Origin: Planctomycetota bacterium
Lineage (GTDB): Bacteria > Planctomycetota > Phycisphaerae > WQYP01
NCBI GenBank assembly: GCA_021795535.1
Contig: JAJYPG010000148.1
Location: 1-5,029, forward strand
DNA: 5,029 bases
Direction of reading: 5' to 3'
Shown here: positions 1-5,005 of the stretch, one piece after another
How the letters are laid out: every line of letters begins with the position of its first letter
Position numbering within the stretch: the stretch's first letter is position 1
Program-made: the position numbers and the translations under genes
The notes under the pieces: generated by a model
What the model was told of the DNA's origin: nothing
The model's input: only the letters and a program-made list of their open reading frames with translations
Database searches by the model: none

Positions 1-707
1 TTATTTCGATGGCATATTTCCTCCACCCGGCGCAGCCAGTGGAATGAGGCGACATTGATTCCGCCCTCCCCTTGCACGGTTTCCAGCAATACCGCCGCCG
101 GAGGGTCCACACCGCTGCTTTCATCAAGAATAAATTTTTCAAGATAATCTGCCGTGTCCACATCCGGGCCAAAATAGCCGTCGTAAGGCATAAAGGTGGT
201 GTTTCCCAGCATTCCCCCCATGGTTCTCCGATGATAATTATTCCCGGTCACGGCCAGCGCTCCAGCGGTCATTCCATGATAGCCATTGGTAAACGCAATA
301 ATCCCGCTTCGCCCGGTTACTTTACGCGCCAGCTTGATGGCGGCCTCCACCGCATTGGTTCCGGTGGGTCCGGGGAACTGAATTTTATAATCCATCGCGA
401 ACGGCTTGAGAATCAGTGTTTCCATCGCCTGGAGGAATTCACGTTTGGCCGGCGTGAACATATCCAGGCTATGCACAATGCCACAACTGTTGAGATACGA
501 AATAATTTTTTCCCGAATGCGCGGGTTGTTGTGGCCGTAATTCAAGGCTCCGGCTCCGGCGAAAAAGTCGATGTAACGTTTGCCATCCTCGCCAAAAAGT
601 TCCGCACCCTCGGCTTTCCGGAAGACCGTTGGAAAAGTCCGGCAATAGCTGCGAACTTCAGATTCTCGTCGTTCAAATACCTCAGATTCTCGTCGTTCAA
701 ATATCAT
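1..707 (-). CDS. ectB: Diaminobutyrate--2-oxoglutarate aminotransferase EctB (N-terminal 235 residues, cut by window edge)
   Basis: PLP-dependent class III aminotransferase that makes L-2,4-diaminobutyrate from aspartate semialdehyde with glutamate as amino donor, the first dedicated step of ectoine synthesis; cytoplasmic. Translating the minus strand from the ATG at 707-705 gives an open frame to the left edge. Residues 17-28 (EVRSYCRTFPTV) and 46-62 (IDFFAGAGALNYGHNNP) match the EctB N-terminus I recall from Halomonas. The cofactor phosphate-binding segment GPTGTNAVE is at 113-121, NGYHG at 141-145, and LLETVQGEGG at 207-216. The catalytic lysine would lie beyond the edge. The start overlaps the ectA stop by four bases (ATGA), with AGGAG 10 nt upstream, so translation is probably coupled. 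Oddity: residues 3-10 and 11-18 are both FERRESEV, from a 24-bp tandem duplication; the usual family has one copy. Roughly the second half of the protein is missing from the window. Confidence 0.95.
   Translation of the reverse strand, partial: MIFERRESEVFERRESEVRSYCRTFPTVFRKAEGAELFGEDGKRYIDFFAGAGALNYGHNNPRIREKIISYLNSCGIVHSLDMFTPAKREFLQAMETLILKPFAMDYKIQFPGPTGTNAVEAAIKLARKVTGRSGIIAFTNGYHGMTAGALAVTGNNYHRRTMGGMLGNTTFMPYDGYFGPDVDTADYLEKFILDESSGVDPPAAVLLETVQGEGGINVASFHWLRRVEEICHRN
655..703. repeat. 24-bp in-frame tandem duplication in the ectB 5' end
   Basis: Bases 655-679 recur at 679-703 (period 24) with one mismatch at 657/681. In the ectB frame the unit reads TTT GAA CGA CGA GAA TCT GAR GTN twice, giving FERRESEV-FERRESEV at residues 3-18. 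The two differences between copies (GAG/GAA and GTA/GTT) are synonymous, the second falling at the unit boundary. The reading frame is kept, so ectB is not broken. Confidence 0.95.
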
Positions 708-1312
708 GGTTTAATCACTCCTGTGGATAATTGTTCAATTATCAATTCGGAAATCGGACCGATACGGAAAATGCCCTCGGATTCGTGCGTTTCCGGAGCG
801 AAAAGCTCCGCGTCAAAGCCCGTACCCGTTTGTCGCCCGCAGCGCAGAAGCCGGGCGAGTCTGTCAAACAAGTGGCGTGACGCATGGTTGGACGGACTGA
901 TTGTGGCCTCAATAAACTTCGGCGGGCCATCCGTGCTCAGGAGCAGGGCCAGCAACATCGCAAGCGCCAGCCCCCTGCGCCGCGCGGCGGGAGCCACACC
1001 AACCTGCCAGATAAAAAGTGTTTCGGCGGCATCCGGGCGGCGAAAGCCCGTCACAAAACCAGCCAGTGCGCCGTAGGACTCGGCGACCCGGCAGGTGGAA
1101 CTAAAGTACTGACATAGCATTATGTATGTATAAGTTGAGTTCACATCCAGCGTTCCCAGCGCTGTCGCCAGCCGACTCATCGCGGCACCATCCGTAGGGC
1201 GCGGGGCGCGGATGATCCCTTCTGGATCGGCTTGAATTCCGGCCAGAATTTTTTCCGCTGGTGAGGGGACGCGGTGATTGGCGTCGCCGGCGATGTCCAA
1301 AAAAGCAGACAA
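704..1312 (-). CDS. ectA: L-2,4-diaminobutyrate N-gamma-acetyltransferase EctA
   Basis: GNAT-fold enzyme that acetylates L-2,4-diaminobutyrate with acetyl-CoA to N-gamma-acetyl-diaminobutyrate, the second step of ectoine synthesis; cytoplasmic. The 202-residue product carries the EctA hallmarks: IRAPRPTDG at 34-42, LDVNSTYTYIMLC at 55-67, the acetyl-CoA loop QVGVAPAARRRGLA at 103-116, EATISPSNHASRHLF at 135-149, and a late HESEGIFRI at 176-184. The start is TTG at 1312-1310, chosen because AAGGAGG (1324-1318) ends 5 nt before it. No in-frame ATG lies upstream of the conserved core, and the next TTG (1300) is too far from this site. The product is somewhat longer than I recall for the family (about 160-190), with roughly 33 unconserved N-terminal residues. 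It is the first gene of the visible operon and is followed directly by ectB with a 4-base overlap, which makes the assignment secure even without alignment. Confidence 0.95.
   Translation of the reverse strand: MSAFLDIAGDANHRVPSPAEKILAGIQADPEGIIRAPRPTDGAAMSRLATALGTLDVNSTYTYIMLCQYFSSTCRVAESYGALAGFVTGFRRPDAAETLFIWQVGVAPAARRRGLALAMLLALLLSTDGPPKFIEATISPSNHASRHLFDRLARLLRCGRQTGTGFDAELFAPETHESEGIFRIGPISELIIEQLSTGVIKP
718..722 (-). promoter_or_regulatory. Ribosome binding site of ectB inside the ectA 3' end
   Basis: AGGAG on the minus strand, 10 nt before the ectB ATG at 707-705, within the last codons of ectA. Together with the ATGA overlap it supports the chosen ectB start and coupled translation. 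Confidence 0.7.
726..743. repeat. Perfect 18-bp inverted repeat in the ectA 3' end
   Basis: GATAATTG-TT-CAATTATC: 8-base arms with a 2-base spacer, about 20 bp upstream of the ectB start and just before its ribosome binding site. It encodes part of the ectA C-terminal residues ELIIEQLS. The spacer is too short for an undistorted RNA hairpin, so a DNA-binding site or chance is as likely as an RNA structure. No function can be assigned. Confidence 0.5.
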
Positions 1313-1317
1313 AAAAT

Positions 1318-1324
1318 CCTCCTT
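1318..1324 (-). promoter_or_regulatory. Strong Shine-Dalgarno sequence deciding the TTG start of ectA
   Basis: AAGGAGG on the minus strand with 5 nt (ATTTT) before TTG at 1312-1310. It is close to the full anti-Shine-Dalgarno complement and fixes a non-ATG start for ectA. Confidence 0.85.
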
Positions 1325-1353
1325 GTCGATTCACCACGCAAATCAAACGGCTT

Positions 1354-1402
1354 AAAAACGAAGGCACGCCGACACCGCGACATATTTTGTCAGCGCGTGC
1401 CT
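1354..1402 (-). terminator. Terminator- or attenuator-like hairpin in the ect leader
   Basis: On the minus strand the arms AGGCACGC (1402-1395) and GCGTGCCT (1369-1362) are perfect 8-bp complements. Inside them GACA (1391-1388) can pair with TGTC (1374-1371) to extend the stem. The 3' arm is followed by TCGTTTTTAA (1361-1352). This is the layout of an intrinsic terminator, and it lies about 30 nt before the ectA ribosome binding site and about 220 nt after the predicted start of transcription. It would therefore attenuate the operon or end a short RNA. The apical loop is large and the T-run is only five, so strength is uncertain. Confidence 0.5.
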
Positions 1403-1586
1403 GCACGTTGTCATTTCATCCCACGGGCAAGCCATGCCTGCGGGTATTCGACCATTCTGGCCATCTGCCGATAATCGGAGAGTCGGTGCTGTTCGCGGCA
1501 CCGCCCGCGATCCCGCGTTGGGCCTTTCAGGGGCCTGACGGGGCTGCAACTTTCAACGGAAAGCCGCGTGATCATCGGACAATTCC

Positions 1587-1615
1587 TTTATAAGAAATGA
1601 CGCGGCCCATGTCAA
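1587..1615 (-). promoter_or_regulatory. Sigma-70-type promoter of the ect operon
   Basis: Minus strand: -35 TTGACA at 1615-1610, 17-bp spacer, -10 TATAAA at 1592-1587, with a predicted start near 1580. The -35 is a perfect match, the -10 is a 5/6 match to TATAAT, and the spacing is ideal. The A/T-rich tract just upstream could serve as an UP element. It is the best promoter match I found in the window. Confidence 0.75.
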
Positions 1616-1690
1616 ACAAAAACACCCGATTTTTTCAAAAAAAAATAAAAAAATTTTCTGCGTAATAATACGTAATAAAAGGCTTTTTTC
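1616..1690. promoter_or_regulatory. A/T-rich tract with 10-bp-phased direct repeat between ect and guaA
   Basis: A run of A-tracts (1637-1656) and T-tracts (1630-1635, 1684-1689) interrupts the GC-rich surroundings. Within it CGTAATAA occurs at 1661-1668 and again at 1671-1678, one helical turn apart. It lies immediately upstream of the ect -35 box, where UP elements, bent DNA or regulator sites are expected. A small palindrome AGCGAA-ACGC-TTCGCT follows at 1691-1706. The role is inferred from position only. Confidence 0.4.
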
Positions 1691-1737
1691 AGCGAAACGC
1701 TTCGCTTCAAGTCTTTGCGGATTTGTAACGGGAAAAT

Positions 1738-1926
1738 ATGGATAAGTCTGGTATTCAAGAAAAATGCCAAAGCCGGACACAACTTCATCGCCAGGCAGTG
1801 GCCTTGATTTATTCCTGCGTTAATTCCGGAATGAGCATAAAAAGGGGCATCACCATCCGCTCCGTAGGCCAGGTGCGAAGGGTTGACTGTAAAACCGGGT
1901 TTTTCCGCGTTACAATTGCCCCATGA
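1738..1926 (+). CDS. Possible 62-residue small ORF overlapping the guaA start
   Basis: The ATG at 1738 opens a 62-codon frame whose TGA (1924-1926) overlaps the guaA ATG (1923-1925) as ATGA. CGGGA a few bases before the ATG is a weak ribosome binding site. The product is basic, has three cysteines, and has no signal peptide, membrane segment or motif I recognise. Third-position composition does not clearly separate it from noncoding DNA. The only positive argument is the overlap: guaA has no Shine-Dalgarno of its own, so translation through this frame could load ribosomes on guaA. It may equally be a chance frame in the upstream region. Confidence 0.2.
   Translation: MDKSGIQEKCQSRTQLHRQAVALIYSCVNSGMSIKRGITIRSVGQVRRVDCKTGFFRVTIAP
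1891..1903. repeat. 13-bp near-palindrome upstream of guaA
   Basis: AAAACC-G-GGTTTT, centred 26 bp before the guaA ATG and between a TTGACT (1883-1888) and the TACAAT box (1911-1916). Its position within the likely promoter would suit an operator, but no regulator can be named and short A/T-armed palindromes arise by chance. Confidence 0.35.
1911..1916 (+). promoter_or_regulatory. Candidate -10 box of guaA
   Basis: TACAAT matches the -10 consensus at 5/6 positions and ends six bases before the guaA ATG, so transcription would begin at or next to the start codon. The only good -35 match, TTGACT at 1883-1888, is 22 bp away, which is too far for a standard promoter. The sequence at normal spacing (1888-1893, TGTAAA) is poor. 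This is offered as a candidate only. Confidence 0.3.
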
Positions 1927-3503
1927 GAAATGAACCGCCTACAACTGAACAGACCGTTCCCATTCTGGATTTTGGTTCGCAGTATGTCCAGCTTATTGCG
2001 CGACGCGTGCGCGAAGCGGGCGTGCAGGCCCTGCTGGTGCCGCCGGATATTTCCGTAAGCCAACTCCGCGCGATGACTCCGGTGGGACTTATTCTTTCCG
2101 GAGGTCCTTCCAGCGTATATGAAAAGGATGCTCCGCGCTGCGATCCGGACATTTTTAATCTCAATATTCCCGTTCTGGGAATCTGCTATGGAATGCAGAT
2201 CGCCGCGGAACTTCTTGGTGGCCAGGTTCACCCCGGCCATGCGGGTGAATATGGTGCCACACGGCTGGAAACAGCGTGCGACAGCCACGGTGCGGCGCTG
2301 GCCACGGACTTGTTTACCGGCGTGCCGGAACAGACCACGGTCTGGATGAGCCATGGCGATCAGGTTGGGGATCTTGGGCCGGACTTTGTGCCGCTGGCCT
2401 CCACGCCGGCGTGCCCGCTGGCTGCGATGCGCCACAAAACCAAACCTTTCTTCGGGGTGCAGTTTCACCCGGAGGTAACCCACACGCCGCACGGCATGAA
2501 AATTCTCGAGAATTTTCTGTACCGTGTCTGCCATGCCGCCGGAACCTGGCGGATGGGCAATTTTCTGGAAATTGCGGTGGAAAAAATTCGCAGTCAGGTC
2601 GGCACCAGCCGGGTGGTCTGCGGTCTTTCCGGCGGGGTTGATTCCGCGGTGGCCGCGGCGCTGCTGCACCGGGCCATTGGCAATCAGCTTACCTGTATTT
2701 TTGTGGACAACGGCCTGCTGCGGAAAAATGAACGCAACAACGTGGAAAGCACCTTCCGTGATCATTTTCATATTGACCTGCGCGTGGTGGATGCCACCGA
2801 TAAATTTCTGAAAGCCCTTCTCGGCGTAACTGAACCGCAACAGAAAAGAATCATCATTGGCAAGGCATTTATTGATGTTTTCAAGCAAGCCTCCGCCGAT
2901 ATTCCCGACGCCCGTTTTCTGGCGCAGGGCACTTTGTATCCGGATGTTATTGAGAGCGGCCATGGCTATGCCCGGACCGCGGCAAATATAAAACTGCATC
3001 ACAATGTGGGCGGATTGCCTGCGGAACTTGGCTTTGAACTTGTTGAGCCGCTGCGTGATTTGTTTAAGGATGAAGTCCGCCGCCTGGGCGAAGTATTGGG
3101 TCTGCCTGAACATCTCGTATGGCGGCATCCGTTTCCCGGTCCAGGTCTTGCGGTGCGGATTATTGGCGATATTACGCGCGAAAAATTGGAATTGCTGCGT
3201 CAGGCGGACGAAATTTTCCTGGAGGAAGTGGTCGCCGCCGGGCTTTACCGCTCTACGGCGCAAACTTTTGCGGTACTGCTGCCGGTGCAAAGCGTGGCGG
3301 TCATGGGCGATGGCCGCAACTATCAGCCGGTGATTGGCCTGCGGAGTGTTGATTCCACCGATTTTATGACAGCGGACTGGAGCCGCCTTCCTTATGATGT
3401 TTTAGCGCGGGTGAGCGGGCGGATTGTGAATGAAATTCGTGGAGTCAGCCGCGTGGTGTATGATATAACCAGCAAACCCCCCGGCACCATAGAATGGGAA
3501 TGA
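1923..3503 (+). CDS. guaA: GMP synthase (glutamine-hydrolysing)
   Basis: Converts XMP to GMP using ATP and the amide of glutamine, the last step of guanine nucleotide synthesis; cytoplasmic. The 526-residue product has the full three-domain layout. The class I glutamine amidotransferase domain spans about 13-205 (LDFGSQY 15-21, nucleophile Cys88 in GICYG, His182 and Glu184 in FHPE). The ATP-pyrophosphatase domain starts near 212, with P-loop SGGVDS at 236-241. The C-terminal dimerisation domain includes [12 protein letters not shown] (401-412) and ends in the conserved KPPGTIEWE. All catalytic residues are present and the length is normal. The ATG at 1923 is the only usable start: an in-frame stop is at 1890-1892 and the next ATG, at codon 51, would remove the conserved N-terminus. 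No Shine-Dalgarno sequence precedes it. The gene is divergent from the ect operon and not functionally linked to it. Confidence 0.98.
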   Translation: MRNEPPTTEQTVPILDFGSQYVQLIARRVREAGVQALLVPPDISVSQLRAMTPVGLILSGGPSSVYEKDAPRCDPDIFNLNIPVLGICYGMQIAAELLGGQVHPGHAGEYGATRLETACDSHGAALATDLFTGVPEQTTVWMSHGDQVGDLGPDFVPLASTPACPLAAMRHKTKPFFGVQFHPEVTHTPHGMKILENFLYRVCHAAGTWRMGNFLEIAVEKIRSQVGTSRVVCGLSGGVDSAVAAALLHRAIGNQLTCIFVDNGLLRKNERNNVESTFRDHFHIDLRVVDATDKFLKALLGVTEPQQKRIIIGKAFIDVFKQASADIPDARFLAQGTLYPDVIESGHGYARTAANIKLHHNVGGLPAELGFELVEPLRDLFKDEVRRLGEVLGLPEHLVWRHPFPGPGLAVRIIGDITREKLELLRQADEIFLEEVVAAGLYRSTAQTFAVLLPVQSVAVMGDGRNYQPVIGLRSVDSTDFMTADWSRLPYDVLARVSGRIVNEIRGVSRVVYDITSKPPGTIEWE

Positions 3504-3532
3504 CTTTTGAGCGTAAGGGTGCCGAGGTGCAC

Positions 3533-3551
3533 TGCCGCCTCGTTAGCGGCA
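3533..3551. repeat. Inverted repeat in the gap after guaA
   Basis: TGCCGC-CTCGTTA-GCGGCA, a 6-bp stem with a 7-base loop, 30 bp after the guaA stop. No T-run follows on either strand, so it does not qualify as an intrinsic terminator. It may stabilise the guaA 3' end or let transcription continue into the next gene. Confidence 0.4.
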
Positions 3552-3618
3552 AGAGTTGTGCCGTCCGTTTTCCCGCCGGTGGACAATTGCGGGCATGAGT
3601 CCAGCCAAGGCAGGTGCC

Positions 3619-4056
3619 ATGGAAAAGAACCTACCACACATTCACCCGCACGATGTGGGGCTGCCTGTTGGGCTGGTGCGCAAGCGTCGCCGCTTCCGGT
3701 TCATTGCGTACCTGATGCTCGCGCTGGCGGTTGTAACCGGCGTACCCGGCTGGTTTTTTTACGGGGTTTCGATTCTTGGGGCGTTCACCATCAGACAATT
3801 CACGTTGTGGCAGACGGTGGTGGCTTATTCGCTGCTGATTGTGTCCAGCATTACCCTGCTGCTGGGACTCTGGTATCTGCTGCTGGCGCAAGTGCGGCGA
3901 TTAGCCCGCGTGGTTGAAGGCAATGAGGCCCAGACCTCCGATTCCGCGATCCCCGAACCGCTGCGTTGCCATAATTGCGGCTGGCCTATGGATTCCCCCG
4001 ACCGCTTCTGCCGTCACTGCGGAAAGCTGGCGAGTGACACGCCGCGTGATCATTAA
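3619..4056 (+). CDS. Small two-helix membrane protein with C-terminal zinc ribbon, function unknown
   Basis: From the ATG at 3619 the product has 145 residues. I do not recognise a named family. Visible parts: a basic segment RKRRRFR (21-27), a hydrophobic helix about 28-53, a second about 65-91, then a polar linker and a double CxxC motif (CHNCG 117-121, CRHCG 131-135), typical of a treble-clef/zinc-ribbon that binds one zinc. By the positive-inside rule the basic N-terminus and the QVRRLAR after helix 2 place both ends, and the zinc ribbon, in the cytoplasm. AAGGCAGG precedes 3619; an in-frame ATG at 3595 (eight residues longer) is possible. The gene lies 115 bp after guaA on the same strand with no clear terminator between, so it may be co-transcribed. 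It is convergent with cdsA, 22 bp away. Function cannot be stated; soft options are a membrane-anchored adaptor or regulatory protein. Confidence 0.75.
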   Translation: MEKNLPHIHPHDVGLPVGLVRKRRRFRFIAYLMLALAVVTGVPGWFFYGVSILGAFTIRQFTLWQTVVAYSLLIVSSITLLLGLWYLLLAQVRRLARVVEGNEAQTSDSAIPEPLRCHNCGWPMDSPDRFCRHCGKLASDTPRDH

Positions 4057-4078
4057 CTGCGGGTACTGTGCCGATAAT

Positions 4079-4996
4079 TCAGCCATGCACCAGTTTGAGC
4101 ATCCAGTAGGCGGCTGGGGCGGCAAGGAGTGGAGAATCCAGCAGGTCCAGCACACCACCGAAGCCGGGGACGAATCCGGAATCTTTTACGCCGGCATCGC
4201 GTTTAAGCAGGCTTTCCAACAAATCCCCCAATTGTCCGCAGATGGCCAGCAACAGCCCACCCAAAGCTCCCTGCCACCAGTCAAACTCGGGGGAAAAGTG
4301 CGTCAGCATCGCGCCAACGAGCGCGGCGGCGGCCACGCCGCCAAGAAATCCCTCCCATGTTTTTCCAGGAGAGAGCCAGGGGATGAGTTTATGGCGTCCG
4401 AGTAAACGACCCGCCGCGTAGGCGCCCATATCGGCACATTTAACCATCAGAAGAATGGAGACAATCATGCCGGCGCTATGGCTTAAGCGAATGGGGAGAT
4501 AAAAGCCGGGCAAAACGCCCAGATAAACAATCGCCAGAAGCGAACCCCCGGCGTTGGCCATGGCACCATCAACCTTTTGGCGGCGGGAAAACATGCCCAG
4601 CGCCCCGACAAGGGCCACGGCCATGACCGTGGGTACCAGATAATGCGGTTGGACCGTGTGGAACCAGGTTGCGATGGTTACAGCAATGGGGCTGGCACCC
4701 GCGGGGTGCGCCAGCAGCATTTCCGAAAGCTGTTCGAGCCAGGGCCAGATCATGCAGAGAAGGGAGGAAAGAATACAAACACGTTTTGATATGACAACGT
4801 TTTCATATTTAAGCAGCCGGCTCATTTCATTCACCGCCAGGGGAATGATAAGCAGCAGCGTAAGGACCATGAGTGTGCCCGGCGGAAACGACAGTGGCCG
4901 GGCGGGCCATCCCTCGGACAAAGTCTGATCAAAATAGAACATCGCAAGAAGAGCGATCCCGAAGAGCATTCCATAGGCGAGGCGATGTTTGAACAT
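4079..4996 (-). CDS. cdsA: Phosphatidate cytidylyltransferase (CDP-diacylglycerol synthase)
   Basis: Integral membrane enzyme that makes CDP-diacylglycerol from phosphatidate and CTP, the branch-point precursor of bacterial phospholipids. The 305-residue product is strongly hydrophobic, with roughly seven to eight membrane segments (for example 7-22, 41-56, 120-136, 148-166, 174-188, 217-233, 242-256). The CTP_transf_1 hallmarks are present: KCADMGAYAAGR (186-197, metal-site Asp189), LSPGKTWEGFLGG (208-220), GDLLESLLKRDAGVKDSG (257-274) and PGFGGVLDLLD (277-287). Compared with the classical signature, the His before GG is Phe279, the Arg of DR is Leu285, and the KDSG-to-PG loop is one residue shorter. 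Similar variants occur, as I recall, in Planctomycetes/Verrucomicrobia. The start ATG (4996-4994) has only a poor ribosome site. In many bacteria uppS lies upstream and dxr downstream; here the downstream neighbour is instead the convergent zinc-ribbon gene. Confidence 0.93.
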   Translation of the reverse strand: MFKHRLAYGMLFGIALLAMFYFDQTLSEGWPARPLSFPPGTLMVLTLLLIIPLAVNEMSRLLKYENVVISKRVCILSSLLCMIWPWLEQLSEMLLAHPAGASPIAVTIATWFHTVQPHYLVPTVMAVALVGALGMFSRRQKVDGAMANAGGSLLAIVYLGVLPGFYLPIRLSHSAGMIVSILLMVKCADMGAYAAGRLLGRHKLIPWLSPGKTWEGFLGGVAAAALVGAMLTHFSPEFDWWQGALGGLLLAICGQLGDLLESLLKRDAGVKDSGFVPGFGGVLDLLDSPLLAAPAAYWMLKLVHG

Positions 4997-5005
4997 ACCG
5001 GGTAT

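Larger units (their letters stand above)
1313..1580 (-). promoter_or_regulatory. Long structured 5' leader of the ect transcript
   Basis: This is the stretch between the predicted transcription start (about 1580) and the ectA TTG, roughly 268 nt. Read on the minus strand it holds a chain of hairpins. The first is GCGGCTTTC-cgtt-GAAAGTTGC (1567-1546), whose two G-U pairs form only in minus-strand RNA. Then come TCAGG-CC-CCTGA (1538-1527), CGGTGC-n8-GCACCG (1503-1484), CCGAT-T-ATCGG (1478-1468), CCC-gca-GGCA-tggct-TGCC-cgt-GGG (1444-1420), and a terminator-like hairpin at 1402-1362. I do not recognise any named riboswitch class in it. Such length and structure suggest a regulatory leader, but the composition is GC-rich and some stems may be chance. 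Confidence 0.45.

Noticed and set aside
72..1076. 334-residue plus-strand open frame
   Set aside because: It lies antisense to ectB and ectA, whose proteins are clearly recognisable. The translated product has no family features.
1563..1575. 13-mer GCCGCGTGATCAT also present at 4041-4053
   Set aside because: One copy is in the ect promoter region and the other in the coding end of the zinc-ribbon gene. A single 13-base match in 5 kb is not far from chance and no pattern links the sites.
1261..1593. Plus-strand frame of 110 residues
   Set aside because: It overlaps the ectA start and the ect leader on the opposite strand, and its composition is low-information with no motif.
1691..1706. AGCGAA-ACGC-TTCGCT as an intrinsic terminator
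   Set aside because: The T-run (1684-1689) precedes the stem on the plus strand and reads as A on the minus strand, so neither strand has the stem-then-U order.
1553..1780. 75-residue minus-strand frame starting with GTG
   Set aside because: It runs through the A/T-rich tract and the ect promoter. Its Phe/Leu/Ile-rich appearance comes from the A/T runs, and it has no ribosome site.
1809..3290. 493-residue minus-strand open frame
   Set aside because: It is antisense to guaA, which has every catalytic motif; long antisense frames are common opposite GC-rich genes. The product is rich in His, Arg and Gln with no recognisable domain.
3507..3917. 136-residue plus-strand frame after guaA
   Set aside because: It overlaps the zinc-ribbon membrane protein in another frame; only the latter shows membrane helices and paired CxxC motifs.
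4057..4078. Bidirectional terminator between the convergent zinc-ribbon gene and cdsA
   Set aside because: The 22-bp gap holds no stem with flanking A/T runs, so no terminator can be supported.
3914..4405. 163-residue plus-strand frame
   Set aside because: It is antisense to cdsA and overlaps the end of the zinc-ribbon gene; it shows no family features.
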